Assembly: GCF_963676685.1 (NCBI RefSeq)
Contig: NC_092346.1
Location: 28,037,133 to 28,101,132 of the forward strand
Length of the DNA: 64,000 nucleotides
Direction of reading: 5' to 3'
Origin: Mytilus edulis
Taxonomy: Eukaryota > Mollusca > Bivalvia > Mytilida > Mytilidae
The translations under genes were made by a program, and so were the position numbers. The first letter of the stretch is position 1, and each line of letters starts with the position of its first letter. This document shows positions 44,880 through 56,000 of the stretch, piece by piece. The notes below the pieces were generated by a model. It saw only the letters and a program-made list of their open reading frames with translations, was not told the DNA's origin and searched no databases.

Positions 44880-46540
44880 CCTGAAAAATCGGTATGTTCA
44901 AATCAACTAATAAGTAAAGGCAACAGTAGTATACCGATGTTTGAAAGTCATAAATCGATTGAAAGAAAACAAATCCGGCTTACAAACTAAATCCGAGGAA
45001 AACACATCACTTATAAGAGGAAAACAAGCCGATACCACTTTTTTGTGACCGATATGTTTAATTCTTTTTCGTGAAGCTCCAGTATTGATTCTACCTAATA
45101 CGAGCAAAGCCGTCAGTTTGCAAGAAAAGGAGCACAGAAAAGCCGATGGTTTGTTTGAAACACGTTCTTCTTACGAAACAACATACTTGTTTATAAAAAA
45201 AATGCAAGCATCTTGTTAATGTCAGATTTAACGATGCTTTTGGTTTTTTTTAAATCAAAGCCTTTTTTTTTAAATATGAATTATCTCTTCCCAAAAAAAA
45301 AAAATTTGTTGTGTATCTAAGATAACCAGTCTATGTAATGAAACAAAGTTGCACTTATCCTTTTAATCTGTCTTAAGTTTAAAATGAAGTGTGAAGAGTA
45401 GAGAGGACAATTAATTTGATATTATTATTGCAAAAGTAAAAATAAATCCATTTAGTAAGAACTATGATTATTTGTATCCAATTCACATCGCCTTTAGTAG
45501 GTAGTCGTTAACAGTAAGTGCGAGCACTGACTGATTGCTGATAAAAAATGCTACTAATCTTTAGTATGGTAAATGTATATTATGTGACCTATAGTTGTTA
45601 ATTTTTGTGTCATTTTGGTCTTTTGTGGATAGTTGTCTCATTGGCAATCATACCACATCTTCTTTTTTATATTATAAATAGAGTTGTAGAATTCGTTGTT
45701 CTGTACGACAATTCCGATCACATTTAATTTTATTAGCAGTCTACAAATCTATTGCAATCACGTTGTCCTTTCATCCAACAAATGATAGTAGTTTTTATCT
45801 CGGAAACTGCAGAGTAGAATGAGTACATATTTCGCAGCACTTTTAAATGGATGAGTTGTAATAAACATGTGTGCGATTTTCGGATTTGTCAAAATACCTA
45901 TTATTTTAACCTGGTTTTTTTTCAAGTAGAGATATGCTCAGCAACACTACTTTTGCATTATTGCTTAAAAATTAACTACTCGTACAGTTTTCAACTCAGA
46001 ACCTCAAAATTTCAAAGAAAAAATGCAAATGTATTATTCTGCGTGTGCTATTATGGAAAAATTACTTCAGTATTTCTTTCTTATATTTTTAATGCACAAA
46101 AACAAGGTTCTTATTGATAAACTGGGGTTTTAAAATGCACACACATTGAAGTTGTTCATCGGATAATTGTTTGAGATTTGTTCCATTTCATATTTACAGA
46201 AAGTTTATACACCTTTTGGCGATGAATGTTGCTAATTAAATATAGAAATGTGACTGTGGATTCATAATTCTCCGTAAAAAGGTAAAATTACAAAAAATAC
46301 TGACCTCCTGGAAAATTCAAACCGGAAAGTCCCTAATCAAATGACAAAATCAAAATCTCAAACACATCAAATGAATAGATAGGATAACAACTGTCATATT
46401 CCTGATTTGGTAAAAGCATTTTTTTAAGGTATAAAAACCTTGGTTTTTAGCTTGCTTTGCTTTTCATTTGTATGACCGTCGCATCAATTCCATTATATCA
46501 ACAATGATGTGTGAACAAAACAATCAGATATAAAAGGTAA
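44880..46540. other. Intergenic with repeat fragments
   Basis: 44915-45060 carries a family C fragment (GGCAACAGTAGTATACCG), 45585-45670 an inverted family B end, and 46310-46440 a family C lead end (minus). No exon supported. Confidence 0.5.
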
Positions 46541-46724
46541 AGATGTACCAATTTTCGTGGGTTTCATGAATCCAGTGAACCACGAACTCATATGTTCAAC
46601 GAACTGAAAATGTTCCAACGGCTTTGTATGCAGAGATTGGCAAAACCATTAAATCAAACATTTACAAAAGAAAGTTTTCCTCAATCCCCGAAAATAAATG
46701 AATCAACAGTAGTTTATCGAATAC

Positions 46725-46890
46725 AGCAAATAGTTATCAAAGGAACCAGGCTTATAATTCAATACGCCGGACGCTGGTTTCGTCTATATATGATTTTTCA
46801 GTGATATTACGATCAATATAGTTATAAAGCCAAACAAGAACAAAGTTGAAGAGAATTGAGGATAAGAAAATTCTTTGTATTTCAAAAAAT
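46725..46890 (-). repeat. Hammerhead repeat, degenerate single copy
   Basis: Ribozyme at 46765-46812 (minus) keeps GACGAAAC and the TGA but has lost most of CTGATGA. Flanks are the usual TACCAGG...TAAT and AAAGTTGAAGAG blocks. Confidence 0.6.
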
Positions 46891-47029
46891 CCATTCGTGT
46901 GTGAGATTGGTTTTAATTATTAGTTTCTATTATGTGTGCAGAATTGTTGATTGGTATTGTTTCGTTGAATATTTTTCATTGTAGTATTTTTGAAGATTAT
47001 TGTTTTTCTTTTTATATGAATTTGATGTT

Positions 47030-47345
47030 CCTGTGTGAATAAACTCTTCATATATACCAGGATTAAAATATCATATTTGCGAGAGGCGCGCGTTCTGTTT
47101 GAAAAAAAAATCATCAGTGACGCTTGAATCAAAAACTGTTGAAAGGTCAAATAGATACAAAGGTACTGGGCTGGTAGTACCCTCGTGGACGAAATGGCCA
47201 ACAGCAGTTACATCGACTCAGTGGTCGTCATAGTTATCAAAGGTACCAGGCTTATAAATTATTACGTCAGATGCGCGTTTCGTCTATATAAAACTCTTCA
47301 ATGACGCGCATATCAAAATAGTTATAAAGCCCAAAAATAAAGTTT
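47030..47345 (-). repeat. Hammerhead repeat, tandem but shortened (two ribozyme remnants)
   Basis: Two ribozyme remnants at 47077-47128 and 47263-47311 lie 186 bp apart in direct orientation, so the unit between them is shortened by deletion. The distal one keeps GACGAAACGCGC but reads TTGAAGA for CTGATGA; the proximal one has lost GAAA. Confidence 0.65.
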
Positions 47346-47399
47346 TGATGTGTAGTATGACGTACATTTTCACTGAACTAGTAAACATTTTGTTTTATT

Positions 47400-47510
47400 A
47401 GGGGCCAGATGAAGCCCGATTACGGATGCGGTGACTTTCTGGCAGTGTTATAGACCCTTCGTTTTCTCTTGGACATATTCCCCATTTCCTTTCTCAATTG
47501 TATAAGTGGG
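47400..47510 (+). repeat. Repeat family D fragment
   Basis: Shares GGGGCCAGATGAAG...GATGCGGTGA and TTCCCCATTTCCTTTCTC blocks with 52345-52472 (inverted) and 26283-26390. Confidence 0.4.
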
Positions 47511-47642
47511 TTTTTCATTAAGAAAATTAAGAAAATTTTTAGGGGGTTACAAAAGTATGATTATTACCATTGTCATGTGTTCAGGATTATAGATGAAACA
47601 CCACAAGAACATGCAGCTGTTTAATCTGAAGATAATTGTGTA

Positions 47643-48820
47643 TCAATAAAGCCTCCACCCACTAAATGTGGTGCGATGAAAGTCGGGAGCGCTAATTATT
47701 GCTTTTCCACCTAGGTGAGCCGGTTGTGTCCGAATGAATACAACTTCACCCTGATTGACTTGTCCGTGAATATCACAAACTACTGTCCATCTGAACACAT
47801 ACATTCCATTTTCAGGAACAGAAAACATTTCAGAAAACTTATTGTAATGTCCACCAACATTTGTTTGGACACTATGGAAAACTAATATATGATTCAGAGC
47901 TGGAAGTTGTTCATTTGAAGGCATATATGCATCAAAGGCAATGTTCCAGATAGTTTGGCTGCCTGTTAAATATAAAGATAAAGTAAAGAATACAATATCA
48001 GCCGCGTTTGGTTTAGTTTTAGAATGAAGGGTTTCAAATGTTAGGTGAAGTCATAATGTTACGAATAACACTGCAGGCATTGCTCTTTTGCATCAGGAGT
48101 TGCTTATCCTTCTAGAGCAGATGCATGCACCCCATCTTAATTTTTTTTATGAAGCTTTTTCATTTGACTGTTGTTTGTTATTTTGATTTTTTTTTCTTTT
48201 TCATGATCATGATGGTGTAGTCTATTTTATAGGAATATCGGGTATTAAAGCCTATTAGTAAATTCTTCCTATTTGTATACTCTATTTTGAATCAGCCAGA
48301 CAATCTAGGCTTCTTCCTTGGCGAAAGACAATTTGGTACACCTGTGGAAAAAAGCACTATCTTGTTAGAGAGAGAGCATAATAAACATACCACTTATACG
48401 TCGCTGCGGTTGAAGAATAGGAACAGTAATTCCTTTCGATAACTGTAAAACACCATCTGTTCTGTTATTTTTCACATTAACGTATGTTTCCTCATAGTTT
48501 GTCTGCACTTTTGAATCGGAATCAGCTGTGAGGACATTTTCTTTTGCTTTATCGAGTTTTCTACATTCCCAATCTGCTGTTTCCAAGAAGGCAACTCTGT
48601 TTTCAAGCTTCTTAATGACAATCACATAGATTTGATTTTCAATATTCTCTGATAGATGTGTGTTGACTTTCTTTAGTTCTGATTGTTGCTGTTGAATTTT
48701 GATGAAAAATGTTTCTACGTGTTTCCATTTTTCTCTGTCACTTAAAATTGCGTCTGCTGGAAGAATTAAACATACTAAAAGACTGCAAACTGATGGAAGT
48801 CCCATAATGTAATAATTCAT
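47643..48820 (-). CDS. C1q-domain protein, two exons, 249 aa, with a shortened C1q domain
   Basis: Exon 1 (48820-48391) encodes a signal peptide (MGLPSVCSLLVCLILPADA, best start is the second Met, residue 6) and a charged, coiled-coil-prone region (~30-100: KIQQQQSELKKVNTHL). It ends in G|GTATGT, phase 1. Exon 2 (47962-47643) follows TTTAACAG and encodes a C1q domain: IAFDAYMPSN, VGGHYNKFSEMFSVPENGMY, then NQGEVVFIRTQP and RTTFSGWRLY at the end. The usual ~30 residues between the VVCDIHGQ strand and VNQGEVV are missing, joined in frame, so the jelly-roll lacks central strands. Bivalve C1q-domain proteins are secreted lectin-like recognition molecules of haemolymph. Whether this shortened form folds is uncertain; it may be a decaying paralogue with an intact frame. 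Confidence 0.85.
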
Positions 48821-48829
48821 TATTGTTCT

Positions 48830-49700
48830 ACAATAGACTTACAAGGTCACAGCGATTAGGAATTTTATTCTTATCAAATATAAGTTGTATGATTTTAAAA
48901 ACAGATTTAAGCATCAGATTTTCCGTTACGCTGATCAATGTACCTTCCCTGCTCTTTATCACTCCTAAATGAGGAATGCTTTATCGTCTCAATGTGTATG
49001 CAGAATGACTTACCAAATAACATGCAGTTAACAAAAAGAATATTTTTGTGCTATTAATATATGACACATAATGTTCAATTATAGGCAGATTAGAATTTTG
49101 TTGTCTGTATAATAATTTCTTGACTAGCATTTTTTTACTCGGTACAATATTGTGTGGACTTATGTTTTTAAAGTTTTGCTTTCCCTTTTCCGAAGTTTTA
49201 TCGATTTGAAAAGTTGTTTATTTCTGTTCTATGCCATTATTGCAATTAAACTGCGCTTTTTTACCTGTAAAAAGATAGGACATTTGCGCATCAAATACTA
49301 TGGACATTTTGGCTTTTCATTTTGATTCACCTGTAATAAGTTGACCGGATATTTGCGCTTTTTCCTTATAGTCGTCTACCTGCAAATGAATTTAACTTAA
49401 ACATGAATTTATCAATTTGTTATAGTAAGTCAAATGGTCCAGAATCCTTCCATATCCACTATAATGAACAGTTCTAATCAACTCATCCAATTTATTATTT
49501 AAATATATATTTGAAGAGTATCATTTAACAAGAGTCGGCGAATTACATTTAGATTCATTTTTTATGATGAACAGGTACCCCAGTCAAGAATTTCGAAAGA
49601 GAAATTTTATTATTTATTTGAAATGTTGCCGCAATGCCAGTCAGAACAGATAATGCTAACATTATATTACAGGTAAATTGTCGTTAGATCAGAGGATGTT
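48830..49700. other. Intergenic, upstream of the C1q gene
   Basis: No exon or clear promoter element recognised. Confidence 0.5.
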
Positions 49701-49714
49701 GGCATTCAAGGAAT

Positions 49715-50020
49715 AAAAACGTCAGCACTTCTGTGCTGACATATATATTATCATTGATATGGTCATATGTATAAATTAACTGTTTACAAAAAAATTGAAT
49801 TTTTTAAATACTTCGGCTTTTTTACCTCAGTAATAGATTACCTTAGCTATATTTAGCAAACCTTTTAGGAATTTTGGTCCTCAATGCTCTTCAACTTCGT
49901 ATTTTATTTGGCCGTTTTAACTTTTTTGGATTTGAGCGTCACTAATGAGACTTGTGTAGACGAAACTAGGGTCTGACGTAAATATAAAATTTTAATCCAG
50001 GTTTCTATGATAAATTTATT
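49715..50020 (+). repeat. Hammerhead repeat, single degenerate unit
   Basis: Unit landmarks (inverted CAGCACTTC/GTGCTGAC, TACCTTAGC, TTTAGGAATTTTGGTCC) lead to a ribozyme at 49933-49980 with CTAATGA (G5A), GAAA and GTC. One core substitution suggests it is inactive. Confidence 0.7.
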
Positions 50021-52900
50021 TCATGCTATCATAAAATCTTGGTTTTTCAAGATTTGTAATTTTCAGTAAAAAAAAAGTAAGTGGGGCTAAGTGAGTCCAG
50101 CCAACAGAATCCTTCCGCCAATGCTTGATCTTTTTTAAAGATCTTTTTAACCTACAATTTTGATTTATTCAAAGTCTCATTGTGGTCCGACGGATAATAA
50201 GTTTGTTGTGAAGGATATTTTTAATCAGATTTATAACCTGCCTAAATGAGTCTCCTTCTCTACGGTACTGAAAAGTGAAGTTTTTGTCTCACCGGCGACG
50301 AAAGTGGCGAAGACAAGACTGAGTCCGGCGTCGGCGCCGTCAACAATCGTTCAAATTTGTGATAATTTTTACAGACAAATCTGGATTAACTGTGTTCTAA
50401 GCGTACAAGAATATGCAGATAAACAGTAGGGTTAAATTGTCCTTAAATTCTTTACAACACTTAGATATAATAAGATATTTTGAACTTTTTTCGTTTTTGT
50501 AATCGGAAGACAATTAAGAAACGGTTAACCAAGAAGGAAGTTATATTGTTGAATTTTGAGACAGAAATAAGTTATATCTACCTTTTAGCATAGAAAATTA
50601 AAACCCATTTCCTTATTCCTCATCTAAATATGGAAATTAAAAAAGGAGACATTGACAAGCGTAAGTGGGCACTATGAAAAACACTTAAACATCTAATTTA
50701 AAACAATATATACATAACTAAGTTAGAACATCGATGGAAAGTAATCCTTTGATAGCTTCACATGTGCATTTCTATTTTTGGAATATGATCACTTGAATAC
50801 CTGTGAAATTTTATTGCTATTTCCTTATATGTGTGCATATGTTGTTTTCAATCGGCCGTTTTGATAAATCGGAGGATGTTATCGTATACACATAGTTATT
50901 TCTTTTTCTTAAGGTATGTGTTTTGTAATGAGGTAAGTTTGTAAAAATTGTTCAATTTATGTATATGTAAATCTGAACTTTTTTGAAAGATGGATAAAAT
51001 TTGCATTGATATTGCGTAAAATATGGAAATAACGGTGATCTTTAAATCATCACCTTCAAACTAACGGTGTAGTGAAACGTGTATTAGTTGTCTAGCAAAT
51101 TACGCAAATTCTTATTTCACAAAAGTATGATGTAATATTCCCTAGAATATAAAATGTCCGCCTTGTTGGTCGGACCAAAATCATACTTAAAATTGGCATT
51201 TACCACTTTTCCGCCAAGCAAAAAGAGCAAACTTCAAGACTCATTGGCTTGAAGTCAAAGTACTTATCTGACAAGAAATGATCGCATATATCATCCTGTA
51301 TGTCGTTTTCTACTTTGTAAAAAGTAGGGTTCAAAGTTTCGACCTATGGGTAAATGCATGGATGCTAACCGGGACGGATCCAGCAATTTTCAAAGGGGGT
51401 GAGGGAGAGAAAAAAACATATTTTCCTATTCAAATGCAAGTGTCGTTAAAAAAAAAAGAGGATTTAAAACCCCATGAACCCATCCCCTGGATCCGCTATA
51501 GCAGTCCAGTATTTAATATAGTACATATGTGATTACAGCGATGACATAATTATGCGAAATGATTAAAAACCTGACTTTTACTAGACCAACAGACTTAACA
51601 AGTCATTATGATTAACTCATAGTCATAGAAGACATTAGAAACTGTGTTAGTGTTCTTTTTGTGTGTTTGACCTGCACTCCATGCAGACACGTTCTCAAAT
51701 TTAACAGCACCAGGTAATAGCTTTATTTGTTTTTATGCTGCTTTTCTTTCTTTTTTCTTTCTTTTTTTGGAGAATGGGGATCTCAGTTCAGAGCAACATT
51801 TATATACTTAATTTGAGGAAGTAAGAAATTAAAAATTTATCTGAATGAGGTAATTCTATCTATAGTTGTGGTTAAAAAATTTATTGATTAAATGTTAGTC
51901 AAAAAGTACATTAAAAAAAAAAATTAAACTAATTTGGGAGTTAATTATACTATAAGGTTAAACTTCTGATTGTTTGCATATCAAACAATTGCAAACATCT
52001 AGAAATTTTGTCGAAATAATATTTTGATAGTAATTAATGGTTGATATAAGATTAAACCATATTTAACAGGTATTCTGAATTAACAACCTCAACTTCAATT
52101 TCATTTCTCGTCAAAATCCATACTGGACATCACATAACGATGACTTGTATGCATGCGAGTAGTGTAATGCGCAAGGCACAAGTACGGGCAAAACAAAAAT
52201 GAGATTAGACTGCTGGAATATAATGAAAGCTAGCGCAAACGGAAACCTTATTAATTTGCATTATCATCAATTCCTGTCCTCATCTACACGTATGATTATT
52301 CAAAACGAAGAAAAGAAAAGTTAAAACTGAAAACTGAAAATGAAAACGGGGAACCAAAAGAGTGTCAAAGAGACAACAACATATCCAAAAAGAGAAAAAC
52401 AGTCCAATGCCAACCAATGGGTCTTTAACACAGCGAGAACATCCCGCACCCGCTTCAGCTGGCCCCTAAAAAAATGTTTGTGTTAGTTTAGAGTTAAATG
52501 CAATGTTAGTTTGTATTTTCCGAGTCTCCCATCAGCAATTAAAATATGACACTTATATAATGAAAGAATAAACCACAGATTAGTTGTTGATTAGTATGTT
52601 CACTACTATACATATTATGTAACAATCTAAAAAATCAAGTGCATATCATGTCATTGTTACATGTTGTATTAAATGTACATGTATCATCATATTATTACAT
52701 AACCTGTTCTCATCAAGGGATTGTTATCATTTAAGAACATTAGTTTATCATGTCCGGGATCTTGACATTTGATTGTGAAATATTATCATGATTTTTTTAA
52801 GAGACACCAAATATGGATTTTTGCGAAAGTGGATGTCTGAAGAAATCTCACTTACATATATGCAGGAAATAAATACTTTTTTTTTTAATTTTCATTACAG
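50020..52900. other. Intergenic with small repeats
   Basis: Contains a short GACGGATCCAGC / CCTGGATCCGCTAT inverted-end element (51370-51495), related in ends to the 2553 and 63504 elements, and a minus-strand family D copy (52345-52472). No exon is supported before the transporter's 5' region. Confidence 0.5.
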
Positions 52901-53048
52901 GCACTTCATGAGCAAACTATTTGGTACGGTTGAATAGTTTTCATCTTCCTGTCCCCAACAACGTAATAGTTCCATCAATTATTACATAATTTGTAGTATA
53001 GATATGTGAATAAAAACATAGATATCTGGGATACTTGAAACTGGAGCG

Positions 53049-56000
53049 ATGAATTCACCCAATGAGGGAACACCGCTGATACGTGTTGCTCAAAATGATG
53101 AGGGATCGTCATTGTCGCGGATTTTCAGATGGACTCCTGTGGAATTGCTTGTTGTTTTACATACAGTAACCATTGTGGCACTGGGGACAGTACAAACTTT
53201 CTACGTCATCGATGAGACGGCTAAAAAGCATGGTCAGAAACACATTGTACGACATGCCGAAAACTCATGTTACCCAGGAAACATCACAAACACTTCTCAC
53301 ATTAACGATACAAGTAGCATTATTCAAAAGGAGTCTGCTGAAATAATCATGTATTTAGGATTTTGTTCAACATTCGCTTCTGTAATTCCAATATTCTTGC
53401 TCGGTTATCTCTCGGATTTCTTTGGGCGGAGGGTGATGTACATCACATCTATTTGTGGAACTGTTTTTAAAGAACTAATTTTGTTGTTAACAGTTTTACT
53501 ACGGCTACCCATCTGGGTATTGTACATAGGACAGATAGGGTTTGCATTTACCGGTACATTTAGTGGTTCAATGGTTCAAATTTTTGCAACTGTTTCTGAC
53601 ATAACTCCGCCAGGAAAAAAGCGTGCTTTCCGCATAACTGTAGTCCAGGCAACCGGAATGTTGACAGCGGCAGTAACAAATTATTGTATGGGATACTGGA
53701 TACTAACTGAAAGATTCAGGGAACCAATAACTATGAGTTTAGCTATATCTATGTTGACGATATTTCTAAGTATATTCATTCTTCGAAAACCTACGGAGCA
53801 CGATTCTCAACCAAAGAGTCTTCTTGGGCCATTGAAATTATATATAAGAGACACACCACAGCACAGAAGGCGAAAGCTATTACTGTGTTTGCTCGTGTTT
53901 TTGTTGTCGTCATCTTGTCTACAAGGAAAACTTGAATACCAGACTTTGTTCCTTATGCATCAACCTATCTGTTGGAATGCATTCAATATTCAGGTCATGC
54001 ACGCTATTCAAACGCTGGTTAATACAGTATGTGTTGTCGGCATTGTTCGACTGTTCCTTAAATTTACAGAAGATGTTATGGTACTCTTGATTGCCTCAAT
54101 ATCTGGTATTGCGTCTATGTTAATATTGGGGTTTTCTGTGACCAGTTGGATGGTGTATTTACGTAAGTAAATAAGCTTGAATATTACTTTTGAGTAATAC
54201 ATTATACCTTCTCCATTGATTGCTAGCGTTTGATTGTGTTAGTTTTTATGAATTTCTCCTTTGTAAACATGTTTGTGAGCTCCCAAATCTCCATCTAACA
54301 CGAGACATCGGTGTAACAGCACACATTGTTTTTTCTGGATGCAATGAGACTAACGGTATATTATTAGAAAATCCAAAGTAAATAGACCTTTATGCACATA
54401 ATAACTTAGTAATTAATTGTTCAATCATACTTTCATTGCAACACCTCTCGTGAGAAGTTTATTCAGCTATAATCCAGCATTAGAACATGTATGTATTTAG
54501 TCAGTAATATGACCGTTGTTATCCCGTATTCATTCGTTTGATATGTTTTAGCTTTTGATTTTGCCATTTGATTACGGAATTTCCGTTTTGAATTTTCCTC
54601 AGAGTTCGGTACTTTTGTTAATTAAATTTTTACAAGTAACTTAACGTATTGGGTGACAAGCATCAGCAACGTCTTGAGAAAAAAAAACCGTCATAACAGA
54701 CCTGAGCCACGTGAAATCATTTGATAAAATGATTTTTTTTTTTGCTGTAAAACTATCCCAAAAATAAGTTATATTTATATGTTGTAAGGTTTGAACGCTC
54801 ACAAACATGTTAACCCGACCACATGCACATTTGTGTGTATTGCTTTCTGTCATATTTTTTTACGTATATTTTTTTTTTTAATCATGCTGTTGCCTTTTTT
54901 TTGCTTGAACTATTTCACGTCTTGTCATGTCGGATCCGTTTATACATGTTGCTTACTTCTAGTATTTGGTATGGGTTTCTTCATTGTTGAAGTCATTACA
55001 GTGACCTTAATCCACTTAATTGGACTCTGTTGTTTCATTGGCAGTTATACCACTGTTGTGAAATCGCCTCGTTTCATTTTGACCATAAAACTTCATTAAG
55101 TCATATAGCCAGTTTTGTTATTTTAGTGACATTTTTCAACATTGTCATATAAGCGGGAGATTTGTCTTGCCATAAAACCTGGTTCAACCCACCATGTTTC
55201 TTAAAATGTCATGTTATCAAGTCAGGAATATTGCAGTTGTTATCAAATAGTCCGTTCCTATGTATGTTGGCGTTTGTTTTTTGTTGTACTTCTGTGTGTC
55301 TGCTGTTCCGTTGTTTTCCTCTTATGGTTGTTGCGTTTTCCTCAGTTTTAATATGTAACCCCGATATTTTTTCTCTCAATCGATTTATGACTTTTGAACA
55401 GTGGTGTATTATGGTTGTCTTTCATGATAAAGCACCTCAATCAAAATCAAAACAATCAGAATTTGTAGCAGATAACACAATGAATACTATATTATATTGG
55501 CTTGATATCTCCTGGTTAGTGTTGTCACAGTTCTTCATTAATTCTGTGTGGCTTTATTGGTCACAACTTTTTGGAACTTTTGGTATTCAGTGATCTCCAA
55601 CTTTGTACTTGTTTTTGCTTGCAAGCTTTTTTCATATGAGCGTCACTGGCCAGTCTTGTGTGGACATAACGCACGTCTGGCGTATTAAATATTTTAACCT
55701 GATACCTTTTGTTGGCTTTTTTCGTTTTTTCTCTGTCCTATATTTTTCTCCTATTTATTTATTGTAGTCCTGCCATGTAATGTTGTCATTTCTTGTTTTG
55801 GGTTACAATAATTCATATTTTGTGAAAAATCACACTGAATCTCCCAGAAAATATACAGAAGATGATATTATCAAAATGCTGGACTTTTTGATCGACAATA
55901 TATTTGTTGAGTTTGGAGGATTTATATTTCAACAGACAGTCGGTATTCCAATGGGTACTTATTCTGCACCCCTGCTGGCTGATTTGTTTTTGTACTCGTA

